Source of the DNA: an uncultured Leifsonia sp. | GTDB taxonomy: Bacteria > Actinomycetota > Actinomycetes > Actinomycetales > Microbacteriaceae | Assembly (NCBI RefSeq): GCF_945957465.1 | Contig: NZ_CAMFLC010000031.1 | Span: 1-47,200, forward strand | Reading direction: 5' to 3' | Length of the DNA stretch: 47,200 nucleotides | Part shown: in pieces, positions 37,719 through 47,200 of the stretch | Numbering within the stretch: the stretch's first letter is position 1 | Layout of the letters: every line of letters begins with the position of its first letter | Program-made: the position numbers and the translations under genes | The notes under the pieces: generated by a model | Database searches by the model: none | What the model was told of the DNA's origin: nothing | What the model saw: only the letters and a program-made list of their open reading frames with translations

Positions 37719-37772
37719 TGGACAGGCCCGGCGCAGGTGATCTAGAGTCGAGCGAGTAAGGTTAGCCTTACC
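37719..37772 (+). promoter_or_regulatory. efeU promoter with IdeR/DtxR iron box
   Basis: TGGACA (37719-37724), an 18-bp spacer and TAGAGT (37743-37748) form a good sigma-A promoter. Immediately downstream GTAAGG-TTAG-CCTTAC (37756-37771) closely matches the TTAGGTTAGGCTAACCTAA consensus for IdeR/DtxR. It covers the predicted transcription start, so iron-loaded repressor should block efeUOB. Confidence 0.85.
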
Positions 37773-37803
37773 AACATCCCCCGCTTCCGTCCGAAGGTCC
37801 TCT

Positions 37804-38673
37804 GTGTTCGCGAACTTCCTCATCGGCCTCCGCGAAGGCCTCGAAATGGCCCTCATCGTCACCATCCTCGTCGCCTACGCGGTGAAGGTCGGTCGGCGGG
37901 ACGTCCTCTCGAAGCTGTGGATCGGGGTGGGCATCGCGTTGGTGATCCCGCTCGGCATCGGGGCCCTGCTGACCTGGGGCCCGTACGGCCTCAGCTTCGA
38001 GGCACAGGAGATCGTGGGTGGCACGCTGTCGCTCGTCGCCGTCGGTTTCGTCACCTGGATGATCTTCTGGATGGGCAAGACGGCCCGCAGCATGAAGTCC
38101 ACCCTGCAGAACCGGCTCGACTCGGTGCTCGTCGGCGCCGGCTGGGGCGTCGTGATCCTGGCGATGCTCAGCGTCGGACGCGAAGGCATCGAGACGGCAC
38201 TCTTCGTCTGGGCGACCGTCGCGAGCATCGGCGGCGGCTGGGAGCCGGTCGTCGGCGCTCTGCTCGGCCTGCTCACGGCGGCCGTCCTGGGCTTCCTCCT
38301 CTACCGCGGGATGGTCCGCGTCAACCTCGGGGCGTTCTTCACCTGGACGGGCGCGTTCCTCATCCTCGTCGCCGGCGGCGTGCTCGCCTACGGCATCGGC
38401 GACCTGCAGGAGGCCGGCCTCGTTCCCGGCGCGGGGGTCCACGCCTACGACATCAGCGCCGTCATCCCGGCGTCGAGCTGGTACGGCACGGCCCTCGCCG
38501 GCATCCTCAACTTCAACCCGTCGCCCACCTGGTTGCAGGTGATCGCGTGGGTCGGCTACATCGTCGTGGTCGCATTCTTCTACGTGCGTCAGCACCGTTC
38601 GACCCACCAGCCGGCCTCCTCGCCCGCGAAACCCGGCACCGCGCCGGTCCCGCACGCGCACGCCGCCTCCTGA
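37804..38673 (+). CDS. efeU: iron permease EfeU (FTR1 family)
   Basis: 289 aa high-affinity iron permease with about seven membrane segments. The two iron-binding motifs are REGLE near residue 10 (LIGLREGLEMAL) and REGIE near residue 125 (VGREGIETALFV). It transports iron after oxidation by partner proteins. GTG 37804 is preceded by AAGG. The polar C-terminal tail ends in a His/Ala-rich stretch. It heads the efeUOB operon under the iron box. Confidence 0.96.
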   Translation: MFANFLIGLREGLEMALIVTILVAYAVKVGRRDVLSKLWIGVGIALVIPLGIGALLTWGPYGLSFEAQEIVGGTLSLVAVGFVTWMIFWMGKTARSMKSTLQNRLDSVLVGAGWGVVILAMLSVGREGIETALFVWATVASIGGGWEPVVGALLGLLTAAVLGFLLYRGMVRVNLGAFFTWTGAFLILVAGGVLAYGIGDLQEAGLVPGAGVHAYDISAVIPASSWYGTALAGILNFNPSPTWLQVIAWVGYIVVVAFFYVRQHRSTHQPASSPAKPGTAPVPHAHAAS

Positions 38674-38741
38674 ACGCGCCCCGCTCTCAACGCCGTCGTC
38701 CCTTCACCGCAGACCGCTCTCAGCAGAAAGGGCAGCACTCC

Positions 38742-39923
38742 ATGCCCCGACTCCCCCGGCTCGGCACGTCCGCCGTCCTCTTCGCCGGTACCGCCGCTCT
38801 CGCACTCGCCCTCACCGGCTGCGTGCCCAACACGGCCGTCGCCGAGGCGGAGGCCATCGCCGTGACGCTCACCGACACGACCTGCACAGTGCAGACCGCC
38901 ACCGCGAAGGCCGGACCGATCACGTTCCAGGTGACCAACACGGGCTCGGATGTCAACGAGTTCGAAGTCCTGGCGTCGGACAAACTGCGGATCGCAGGCG
39001 AGAAGGAGAACATCGGCCCCGGCACCACCGTGAACTACGTGGTTCAGCTCGCCGAGGGCAGCTACTTCACCGCCTGCAAGAAGGGCATGGTCGGCAGTCC
39101 GACGTCGCTCGCGGAGTTCACGGTGACGAAGGGTGACTCCGACACCAAGACCGCCGGCGAGAGCAAGCAGGTCGACCAGGCCGTCGCCAACTACGTCAGC
39201 TACGTGAAAGACCAGACGGGGCAGCTGCTCACGGCGACCAAGTCCTTCGCCGCCGCATACGAGGCCGGCGACGACGCCGCCGCACGCGCCCAGTACCCCG
39301 CCGCGCGCGCGTTCTACGAGCGGATCGAGCCGACCGCCGAGCAGTTCGGCGACATCGACCCGGCCCTCGACCTCCGCGAGGCCGACCTCGAGCAGGGCCA
39401 GACCTGGACGGGTTGGCACCGCATCGAGAAAGACCTCTGGGCGCCCGCCGGATTCACGGCGTCCGACCCGGCCGGCCGGGCCGCTCTCGGTCAGCAGCTC
39501 GTCGCCGACACCCAGAAGCTCTACGACCTCGTCCACGCCGAAGACTTCACCCTCACCCTCGACCAGATCTCCAACGGCGCGAGCGGGCTGATGGAGGAGG
39601 TCTCGCGCAGCAAGATCACCGGCGAGGAGGAGACCTTCTCGCACACCGACCTCTGGGACTTCAAGGCCAACGTGGAGGGCGCGGAGGTCGCCTACGGCAA
39701 CGTCAGGGCGATCCTGCTCGAGAAGGGCAGCACAGGCAAGAACGCCGCGACGACGCTCGACGCGGAGTTCGCGACGATCGACAAGCTGCTCGCGCAGTAC
39801 GCGTCCGGCGACGGCTACGTGAGCTACACCGAGCTCTCGACCGCGCAGGTCAAGGAGCTCTCCGACTCCGTGAACGCGCTGAGCGAGCCGCTCAGCCAGC
39901 TCACCTCGATCCTGGTCAAGTAG
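38742..39923 (+). CDS. efeO: iron uptake lipoprotein EfeO (imelysin/M75 domain)
   Basis: 393 aa. The signal peptide ends in a lipobox (ALALTGC, Cys near residue 27), so it is membrane-anchored outside. A cupredoxin-like domain (residues about 30-125, with cysteines in TCTVQT and FTACKKGMVG) precedes an imelysin domain containing GWHRIEKDLW, the family's HxxE motif, near residue 226. EfeO binds ferrous/ferric iron and delivers it to EfeU. ATG 38742 follows a modest AAAGGG. Gap to efeU 68 bases, to efeB 7 bases. Confidence 0.95.
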   Translation: MPRLPRLGTSAVLFAGTAALALALTGCVPNTAVAEAEAIAVTLTDTTCTVQTATAKAGPITFQVTNTGSDVNEFEVLASDKLRIAGEKENIGPGTTVNYVVQLAEGSYFTACKKGMVGSPTSLAEFTVTKGDSDTKTAGESKQVDQAVANYVSYVKDQTGQLLTATKSFAAAYEAGDDAAARAQYPAARAFYERIEPTAEQFGDIDPALDLREADLEQGQTWTGWHRIEKDLWAPAGFTASDPAGRAALGQQLVADTQKLYDLVHAEDFTLTLDQISNGASGLMEEVSRSKITGEEETFSHTDLWDFKANVEGAEVAYGNVRAILLEKGSTGKNAATTLDAEFATIDKLLAQYASGDGYVSYTELSTAQVKELSDSVNALSEPLSQLTSILVK

Positions 39924-39930
39924 GGAACGG

Positions 39931-41259
39931 GTGAGCGAGAACAACGCGGAGGCCGGCCGGCCGGAGGCCGCCGCCCGGCTCGAGGGCGATGCGGGCGCCG
40001 GCCGCGCCGGCCTGTCCCGGCGCGGGATGCTCGGGCTGGCCGGAGCCGCTGTCGGTGCCGGCGTCGTCGGGTTCGGGGCGGGTGCCGCCGTCGGCCACGC
40101 CCTCGGGAGCACGCCCGCGGCCGCGACCTACCCGTTCTACGGCGCCAACCAGGCCGGCATCGTCACGCCCGCGCAGGACCGCCTCCACTTCGCCGCGTTC
40201 GACGTCGCGCCGACGCTCGACCGCGACGGGCTGATCGGGCTCCTGCGTGACTGGACGACCGCGGCCGCACGGATGACCCAGGGCCGGCCGGCCGGAAAGT
40301 ACGGCCCGGCGTCCGGCCCGTCCGACGCCCCGCCCGACGACACCGGCGAAGCTCTCGACCTCCCGCCGGGCGGTCTCACGCTGACCTTCGGGTTCGGACC
40401 GACCCTCTTCACGAGCGCCGACGGCGCCGACCGGTTCGGGATCGCACAGCGGCGCCCCGCAGCTCTGGTCGACCTCCCGCACTTCCCGGGCGACGCCCTG
40501 ATCGACTCCCTCACCGGGGGCGACGTGTGCGTCCAGGCCTGCAGCGAGGATCCCCAGGTGGCCGTGCACGCGATCCGCAACCTGTCGCGCATCGCGTTCG
40601 GGCGTGCGGCCATCCGCTGGTCGCAGCTCGGGTTCGGACGCACATCCTCCACCTCGCGCAGCCAGACGACGCCCCGCAACCTGTTCGGCTTCAAGGACGG
40701 CACCGCCAACATCAAGTCCGAAGACACGAAGGTCGTCGACGACCAGGTCTGGGCGGCCGCGTCCGACGGGTCGGCCTGGATGCACGGCGGTTCCTATCTC
40801 GTCGCACGCAAGATCCGCATGGTCATCGAGACCTGGGACCGGCAGCAGCTCGGCGAGCAGGAGCGCATCATCGGACGCGACAAGGGCGAAGGTGCTCCCC
40901 TGTCGGGCGGCACCGAGTTCACCCAACCGAACTTCCTCGCCCTGGCGGCGGCTGGGGGAACGAAGATCGACCCCGACTCACATGTGCGCCTCGCGCACCC
41001 GTCGATGAACGACGGCGCGCAGCTGCTGCGGCGCGGCTACAACTTCGTCGACGGCAACGACGAGCTCGGCCGTCTGAACGCCGGACTGTTCTTCATCGCC
41101 TTCCAACGGGATCCGCGCAGGCAGTTCATCCCCATCCAGACGCGGCTCGCGAAGAACGACCTGATGAACGAATACCTCAAACACGTCGGCTCGGCGATCT
41201 TCGCGGTGCCTCCCGGCGCGCGCGAGGGTTCGTACGTGGGCGCGGGTCTGTTCGCTTGA
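39931..41259 (+). CDS. efeB: deferrochelatase/Dyp-type peroxidase EfeB
   Basis: 442 aa heme peroxidase. A Tat signal is visible (LSRRGMLGLAG, residues about 28-38), so it is exported folded with heme. The Dyp signature GFKDG is at residues 253-257, giving the catalytic Asp256; a candidate proximal heme His lies in HVRLAHPSMN. It oxidises Fe(II) for EfeU and may release iron from heme. GTG 39931 lies just after the efeO stop. Downstream is a 55-bp perfect palindrome. Confidence 0.96.
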   Translation: MSENNAEAGRPEAAARLEGDAGAGRAGLSRRGMLGLAGAAVGAGVVGFGAGAAVGHALGSTPAAATYPFYGANQAGIVTPAQDRLHFAAFDVAPTLDRDGLIGLLRDWTTAAARMTQGRPAGKYGPASGPSDAPPDDTGEALDLPPGGLTLTFGFGPTLFTSADGADRFGIAQRRPAALVDLPHFPGDALIDSLTGGDVCVQACSEDPQVAVHAIRNLSRIAFGRAAIRWSQLGFGRTSSTSRSQTTPRNLFGFKDGTANIKSEDTKVVDDQVWAAASDGSAWMHGGSYLVARKIRMVIETWDRQQLGEQERIIGRDKGEGAPLSGGTEFTQPNFLALAAAGGTKIDPDSHVRLAHPSMNDGAQLLRRGYNFVDGNDELGRLNAGLFFIAFQRDPRRQFIPIQTRLAKNDLMNEYLKHVGSAIFAVPPGAREGSYVGAGLFA

Positions 41260-41271
41260 CGACCCGTCGCG

Positions 41272-41326
41272 GATTCGTCACGAATGTCGACATTCGTGGC
41301 ACGAATGTCGACATTCGTGACGAATC
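41272..41326. repeat. 55-bp perfect palindrome after efeB
   Basis: Two 27-base arms (41272-41298 and 41300-41326) are exact reverse complements around a single G at 41299. Each arm contains the 20-bp palindrome CACGAATGTCGACATTCGTG (41279-41298 and 41300-41319), so the element is a tandem pair of palindromes inside a larger one. It lies between convergent stop codons of efeB and the lipoprotein gene and could act as a bidirectional terminator. Its core ATTCGTCACGAATGT also occurs at 18107-18121. Confidence 0.9.
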
Positions 41327-41341
41327 GACGCCCGGCGATTG

Positions 41342-41812
41342 CTATGACGCGGGAGTGGGCGACGGCGATTCGACGGCCGCGCGCGACACGGAGTAGTTGG
41401 CGACCCAGCCGTTGCTGCCGGCGTCGGTGACGACGACGAGGACACCGTAGCTGTCGTTCGCAAAGGTGCCGGTGCCACCGCCGTCGGGGCTCTGCGCGCC
41501 GAACTGGCCGCTGAAGCCGGCGTCCGCCAGCTGCTTCTGGATGTCGGCGTACGCCCGGGCGTCGCGCACCTTGACGGTCACGTTCCAGACCTTGCCGTGC
41601 CCGCTGCCGACACCCGCGCCGAAGACCACCGCACCCTTGTACAGCGGGACGGCCGCGGGGAAGTCGGCGGGCACCTTGTCACCGCCGATATCGACGTTTC
41701 CGCCGGTGATGTCCTTCACCGCGGTCTGGAAGCTGCAGCCCGCGAGCGCCGGCGCGACCCCCAGCACGAGGAGGGCCGCGACGGGGATCGCGAGCAGACG
41801 CGAACGACTCAT
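41342..41812 (-). CDS. small lipoprotein of unknown function
   Basis: 156 aa. Signal peptide with lipobox PALAGC (Cys near residue 26) predicts an outer-face lipoprotein. The mature part has a KVPADFPAAVPLYKGAVVFG segment and a globular domain ending in GWVANYSVSR and a Ser/Pro tail. I do not recognise a characterised family; similar lipoproteins occur across Microbacteriaceae. No ribosome binding site before ATG 41812, but CATAAT (41819-41824) ends 6 nt upstream, consistent with leaderless translation. It lies 38 bases after the typA stop on the same strand. Confidence 0.85.
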   Translation of the reverse strand: MSRSRLLAIPVAALLVLGVAPALAGCSFQTAVKDITGGNVDIGGDKVPADFPAAVPLYKGAVVFGAGVGSGHGKVWNVTVKVRDARAYADIQKQLADAGFSGQFGAQSPDGGGTGTFANDSYGVLVVVTDAGSNGWVANYSVSRAAVESPSPTPAS

Positions 41813-41850
41813 GTGTCGATTATGCGCGCCGCGGATGGGCCGCCGGGCCC

Positions 41851-43767
<1,917 letters not shown>

Positions 43768-43791
43768 GCGTGAAGGCTCGACTCTCGTCAG

Positions 43792-43835
43792 AAAGAAAAA
43801 GGGGAACGGTCCATTCTAGCGTGGATCCGCTCCCC
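43792..43835 (-). terminator. intrinsic terminator of the ABC transporter operon
   Basis: On the minus strand GGGGAGCGGATCCA pairs with TGGACCGTTCCCC (13 pairs including one G-T, one bulged A) around an 8-nt loop, followed at once by TTTTTCTTTC. It is a textbook Rho-independent terminator 15 bases after the ABC ATPase gene. The loop contains TAGAAT, a likely -10 element for typA. Confidence 0.93.
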
Positions 43836-43849
43836 TCCTTCCTTCGTGG

Positions 43850-45706
43850 TCAGAGCCCCTGGGCCACCGGCGGCTCCGGCTCGTGGGGCAGGCCCCCGTC
43901 GACCGGCGCGGCCTCGTCGGATCCGGCGGCGAGCAATTCCAGGCGCAGTGCCCTGCGGGCGCGCTGCTGCTCCGGGTCGGGCAGCGGCACGGCGGCGAGC
44001 AGACGCTGCGTGTACGCCTCCTTCGGATAGCGGAGGATCTCGTCGCGCGTGCCCACCTCGACCAGGTTGCCGTGGTGCATCACCGCGATCCGGTCGGCGA
44101 GCACGTCGATGACCGCGAGGTCGTGGGTGATGAACAGGCACGCGAAGTTCATCTCCTTCTGGAGCTGCTGCATCAGCTCCAGGACGCGCGCCTGCACCGA
44201 GACGTCGAGGGCGCTCGTCGGCTCGTCCGCGATCAGCACCTGCGGCTTCAGCGACAGAGCGCGGGCGATGCCGACGCGCTGCTTCTGGCCGCCGGAGAGC
44301 TCGTGCGGGAAGCGGCTGCGGTAGGCGCGCGGCAGCTCGACGCTGTCGAGGAGGCGGTCGACCTCCTTCGCCAGCTCCTGGCCCTTGAGCCCCTTGGCCA
44401 GGCGCAGCGGCTCGCCGATCGAGTCGGCGATCTGGAGGCGCGGGTTCAGCGACGACGACGGGTCCTGGAAGACGATGCCGACGTTGCGGTGCAGTTTGCG
44501 GATCTCGTCGCGGTTCGCCTTGCTGATGTCCTGCCCGGCGACGACGAGCTTGCCCGAGTGGATGGGCAGCAGGCCGATCGCGGCGCGACCGAGAGTGGTC
44601 TTGCCCGAACCAGACTCGCCCACCAGGCCGACGACCTCGCCCTCGTGGATGGTGAGGTCGATGTCCGTCGCGGCCCGGAACGCCGGCACCCGGCCGTGCT
44701 TCGGGTACTCGATGGCGACCTTCTCGAAGTCGACCACGACCTTCCGCTTGTCCATCTCCGCCTTCTCGTGCTCGGCGGCGGCGATGCGCGCGTTGACACG
44801 GATGCGCTCCGCGTACTCGGCCTCGGGGTTCTCCGTGCCTGCGGCGAGGGCGGCAGTGGTGTCGATCTCGTCGTTCTCGCGCTGGCCCAGGTGCGGGACG
44901 GCCTCGAGCAGGGCGATCGTGTACGGGTGCTGCGGCGCGTCGAAGATGTCCTTGACCGTGCCGCTCTCGACGATGTCGCCCTTGCGCATCACGACCATGT
45001 TGTCGGCGAGATCGGCCACGACGCCCATGTCGTGGGTGATCAGGAGGATGGCGCTGTCGAGGCGGTCGCGCAGGCTGCGGATGAGTTCCAGGATCTCGGC
45101 CTGCACCGTCACGTCGAGCGCCGTGGTCGGCTCGTCGGCGATGAGGAGCTTCGGGTCGCAGGAGATCGACTGCGCGATCATGGCGCGCTGACGCTGGCCG
45201 CCCGAGAGCTGGTGCGGGTACGAGTTGAAGGCCTTCACGGGGTCGGGCAGCTCGACCATCGCGAGCAGCTCGAGCGCGCGCTCCTTCGCCTCGTGCGGCG
45301 ACATGCCGAAGTGGATGCGCAGCGTCTCGACGATCTGGAAGCCGACCGTGTACACGGGGTTGAGGGCGGTCATCGGCTCCTGGAAGATCACCGCCACCTG
45401 GCGTCCGCGCACGCGGCGCATCTGCGACGAGGTCAGCCCGGTGAGCTCCCGGCCCTCCAGCTTGATCGAGCCCTGCACCCGGGAGTTCTTCGGCAGCAGG
45501 TCGAGGATCGCCATCGAGCTCGCGCTCTTGCCGGAGCCGGACTCGCCGACGATGGCCAGCACCTCCCCCGCCTTGATCGAGTAGTTCAGCTTCTTGGCCG
45601 CGGGCACCCAGACGTTGTCGACGCCGAAGTCGACGGAGAGGTCGGTGACCTCCAGCACGGGGGCGCCGACGACGACCCCGGCCCCACCGGTGGTGTTCTC
45701 GGTCAT
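43850..45706 (-). CDS. oligopeptide/dipeptide ABC transporter ATPase, two fused domains
   Basis: 618 aa fusion of DppD- and DppF-like nucleotide-binding domains. NBD1: Walker A GESGSGKSA near residue 55, Q-loop FQEPMTALNP, signature HQLSGGQRQRAMIAQ, Walker B LLIADEPTTALD. NBD2: Walker A GESGSGKTT near residue 360, FQDPSSSLNPR, signature LSGGQKQRVGIAR, and LIADEPTSALD. A linker of about 75 residues separates them. It energises import of peptides or similar solutes by the permease encoded upstream. ATG 45706 has AAAGGA about 10 nt upstream. Followed by a strong terminator. Confidence 0.96.
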   Translation of the reverse strand: MTENTTGGAGVVVGAPVLEVTDLSVDFGVDNVWVPAAKKLNYSIKAGEVLAIVGESGSGKSASSMAILDLLPKNSRVQGSIKLEGRELTGLTSSQMRRVRGRQVAVIFQEPMTALNPVYTVGFQIVETLRIHFGMSPHEAKERALELLAMVELPDPVKAFNSYPHQLSGGQRQRAMIAQSISCDPKLLIADEPTTALDVTVQAEILELIRSLRDRLDSAILLITHDMGVVADLADNMVVMRKGDIVESGTVKDIFDAPQHPYTIALLEAVPHLGQRENDEIDTTAALAAGTENPEAEYAERIRVNARIAAAEHEKAEMDKRKVVVDFEKVAIEYPKHGRVPAFRAATDIDLTIHEGEVVGLVGESGSGKTTLGRAAIGLLPIHSGKLVVAGQDISKANRDEIRKLHRNVGIVFQDPSSSLNPRLQIADSIGEPLRLAKGLKGQELAKEVDRLLDSVELPRAYRSRFPHELSGGQKQRVGIARALSLKPQVLIADEPTSALDVSVQARVLELMQQLQKEMNFACLFITHDLAVIDVLADRIAVMHHGNLVEVGTRDEILRYPKEAYTQRLLAAVPLPDPEQQRARRALRLELLAAGSDEAAPVDGGLPHEPEPPVAQGL

Positions 45707-45774
45707 GATTCGTGGTTCCTTTCGGGGGCGCGCTCGGGCGAGGCGGAGACGGTGCGGGATGAGAGCATGGAGCC

Positions 45775-46401
45775 ATGCCCTACGTCTCCCCCGCCGAGCG
45801 CGAGGTTTTCGTGTCCCGGTTCAACCGGGTCCTTGCCGTGCTGATCTGGGCGGCCGCTGCGGCCCTGATCGTCGGCCTTCTGGTGAGCGTGCACGATGCG
45901 CGACTGCTCTACGTGGTGCCGTGCGCGCTGTTCGCCTTCATCGGCTGGGCGATGCTCTGGCGTCCGCGCCTCACGGTCGCCGACGAGGGCATCGAGGTGG
46001 TCAACGTGACGCGTACCATCCGCATCCCGTGGCAGGCGCTCATCCACGTGGACACCAAGTACGCCCTCACGCTGTACACGCCCGGCCGCAAGTTCCCGGT
46101 GTGGTCCGCACCCGCTCCCGGCACGGCGCGCACGCTGCGCGCCACCCGCCAGGAGACCGCTGGTCGTGTCGGCAAGCCGAAGGTCGCCGACAGCGTCCGC
46201 CGCCCCGGCGACCTGCTGTCCACCGAGTCGGGCGCCGCGGCCGAGGTCGTGCGCCGCCGCTGGGCGGCGCTCCAGCAGAGCGGTGCGATCGACAGCGGCC
46301 TGGCGGACGAGACGCCCGTTTCGATCCGCTGGCACAGCACGACGCTGGCGGTGCTGGTCGTCCTCACAGCCGGCACGCTCGCTGCGCTGCTGGCGGCCTG
46401 A
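45775..46401 (+). CDS. PH-domain membrane protein, opposite strand within the ABC operon
   Basis: 208 aa. Two hydrophobic segments (residues about 20-40 and 43-60) are followed by a bacterial PH-like domain (LTVADEGIEVVNVTRTIRIP and onward) and a final membrane segment near residues 188-207. Proteins of this type are common in actinobacteria and have no established function. ATG 45775 follows GGAG at short spacing. It sits on the plus strand between the permease and ATPase genes of a minus-strand transporter operon. Confidence 0.85.
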   Translation: MPYVSPAEREVFVSRFNRVLAVLIWAAAAALIVGLLVSVHDARLLYVVPCALFAFIGWAMLWRPRLTVADEGIEVVNVTRTIRIPWQALIHVDTKYALTLYTPGRKFPVWSAPAPGTARTLRATRQETAGRVGKPKVADSVRRPGDLLSTESGAAAEVVRRRWAALQQSGAIDSGLADETPVSIRWHSTTLAVLVVLTAGTLAALLAA

Positions 46402-46445
46402 CCCCGGCGCACCGGAGGCCACCAGCAGCGCTGCGCGGGCGGATG

Positions 46446-47200
46446 TCACAGCACGTCCTCCGCGAGGGCGGCGCCCGTGCGTGGTCCCGACTGGCCGTCC
46501 TCACCGGTCTCCGGCTCCTCCTCGCGCATCTTGCGCAGGTTGAACCGGCGGTGACGCGGGTCGAACGCATCGCGCAGACCGTCGCCGACGAAGTTGACCA
46601 GCAGCGCGAGGGTCACGATGAACGCGCCCGGCCACCAGAACAGCCACGGCCGGGTCTGGAACGCCGACTCGTTCGAGCTGATCAGCAGGCCGAGGGAGAC
46701 ATCCGGCGGCCGAATGCCGAAGCCGAGGAACGACAGCGCGGTCTCGAGCAGGATGGCCGAGGCCATGATCAGCGTCGAGGCGACGATCACGACGCCGATG
46801 GCGTTCGGGAGGATGTGCTTGAAGATGATCCGCATGTCCGACGCGCCGGCCACCCGGGCCGCCTCGACGAACTCGCGCTCACGGAGCGTGAGGAACTCGC
46901 CGCGCACAAGACGCGCGATCCCCATCCACGAGAAGAAGCCGAGCATCAGCGCCAGGAAGAACGCACCGAGGCCTCCGAACATATGACCGACGACGGAGCC
47001 GATGACCAGCGCCGGGATCACGATGAAGACGTCGGTGATGCGCATCAGGATCGCGTCGACGACACCGCGGAAGTAGCCCGCGATCGCTCCGACGACGACG
47101 CCCACGACGCTCGCGATGAGTCCGAGCACGACCATCACCAGCACCGAGTTCTGGATGCCGCGCATCGTCAGGGCGAAGTAGTCCTTGCCGATGCGGTCCT
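46446..47200 (-). CDS. oligopeptide/dipeptide ABC transporter permease (DppC-like), partial
   Basis: Runs off the window at its 5' end; the frame is open through 47200, reading ...DRIGKDYFALTMRGIQNS, which matches the usual FGTDxxGRD entry of DppC permeases, so the ATG at 47165 is internal. The inner-membrane permease signature (EAA loop) is in EFVEAARVAGASDMRIIFKH, followed by ILPNAIG. About five membrane segments remain. A polar acidic tail follows the last one. Partner of the fused ATPase downstream; a DppB permease and binding protein are expected beyond the window. Confidence 0.94.
   Translation of the reverse strand, partial: DRIGKDYFALTMRGIQNSVLVMVVLGLIASVVGVVVGAIAGYFRGVVDAILMRITDVFIVIPALVIGSVVGHMFGGLGAFFLALMLGFFSWMGIARLVRGEFLTLREREFVEAARVAGASDMRIIFKHILPNAIGVVIVASTLIMASAILLETALSFLGFGIRPPDVSLGLLISSNESAFQTRPWLFWWPGAFIVTLALLVNFVGDGLRDAFDPRHRRFNLRKMREEEPETGEDGQSGPRTGAALAEDVL

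Overview
The window looks like chromosomal core DNA of a high-GC actinobacterium, most probably a Microbacteriaceae member close to Leifsonia. This is an inference from the strong G/C bias at third codon positions, frequent GTG starts, many 4-bp ATGA/GTGA overlaps, an actinobacterial gene order (dapA-rnj-ftsK-pgsA-cinA-clgR-recA-recX-miaB-miaA-dapF) and an IdeR/DtxR-type iron box. Almost every base is coding. No stretch above about 300 bases lacks a gene, and I see no rRNA, tRNA, insertion sequence, prophage or CRISPR array.

Layout. 1-413: 3' end of an RsmC-like methyltransferase. 490-14282 (all minus): dapF, miaA, miaB, recX, recA, DUF3046, clgR, cinA, pgsA, ftsK, a GNAT, RNase J and dapA, covering tRNA modification, SOS/recombination, proteostasis control, phospholipid synthesis, chromosome segregation, RNA decay and diaminopimelate/lysine synthesis. 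14403-16800 (plus): thioredoxin-like protein, DUF4395 membrane protein, OsmC and a TIGR01777 epimerase-like protein. 16821-22795: TPR membrane protein, dapB, GNAT, phosphoglycerate-mutase-like phosphatase, M16 peptidase, a divergent TetR regulator and an aldo/keto reductase with a repeat-rich N-terminus.

22967-31587 is the most coherent accessory module: a minus-strand operon mccB-mccA-acd-scoA-scoB-maoC-citE, mostly joined by 4-bp overlaps, with a divergent TetR gene. Two palindromic operators lie between the regulator and mccB. Composition and order resemble the mycobacterial accD1-accA1-fadE19-scoAB-MaoC-CitE locus tied to leucine (and possibly itaconate) breakdown. Isovaleryl-CoA oxidation, methylcrotonyl-CoA carboxylation, hydration by MaoC, C-C cleavage by the CitE-like lyase and CoA transfer to acetoacetate form a plausible route without a crotonase-type hydratase or a classical HMG-CoA lyase.

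31666-47200: a penicillin-acylase-family Ntn hydrolase, citrate synthase, DapC and 7Fe ferredoxin, a small membrane protein, the iron-regulated efeUOB ferrous uptake operon, a small lipoprotein, TypA/BipA, and an oligopeptide ABC transporter (fused double ATPase plus a DppC-type permease running off the window) with a PH-domain membrane protein embedded on the opposite strand.

No defence island or clearly new multi-gene system is visible. The most interesting signals are regulatory: a 55-bp perfect palindrome built from two 20-bp palindromes after efeB, sharing its core with a palindrome between dapB and a GNAT; a -10 box for typA inside the loop of the preceding terminator; paired TetR operators at the leucine cluster; a series of leaderless-type -10 boxes; a missing canonical start codon for miaA; and a 15-bp minisatellite inside the aldo/keto reductase gene.
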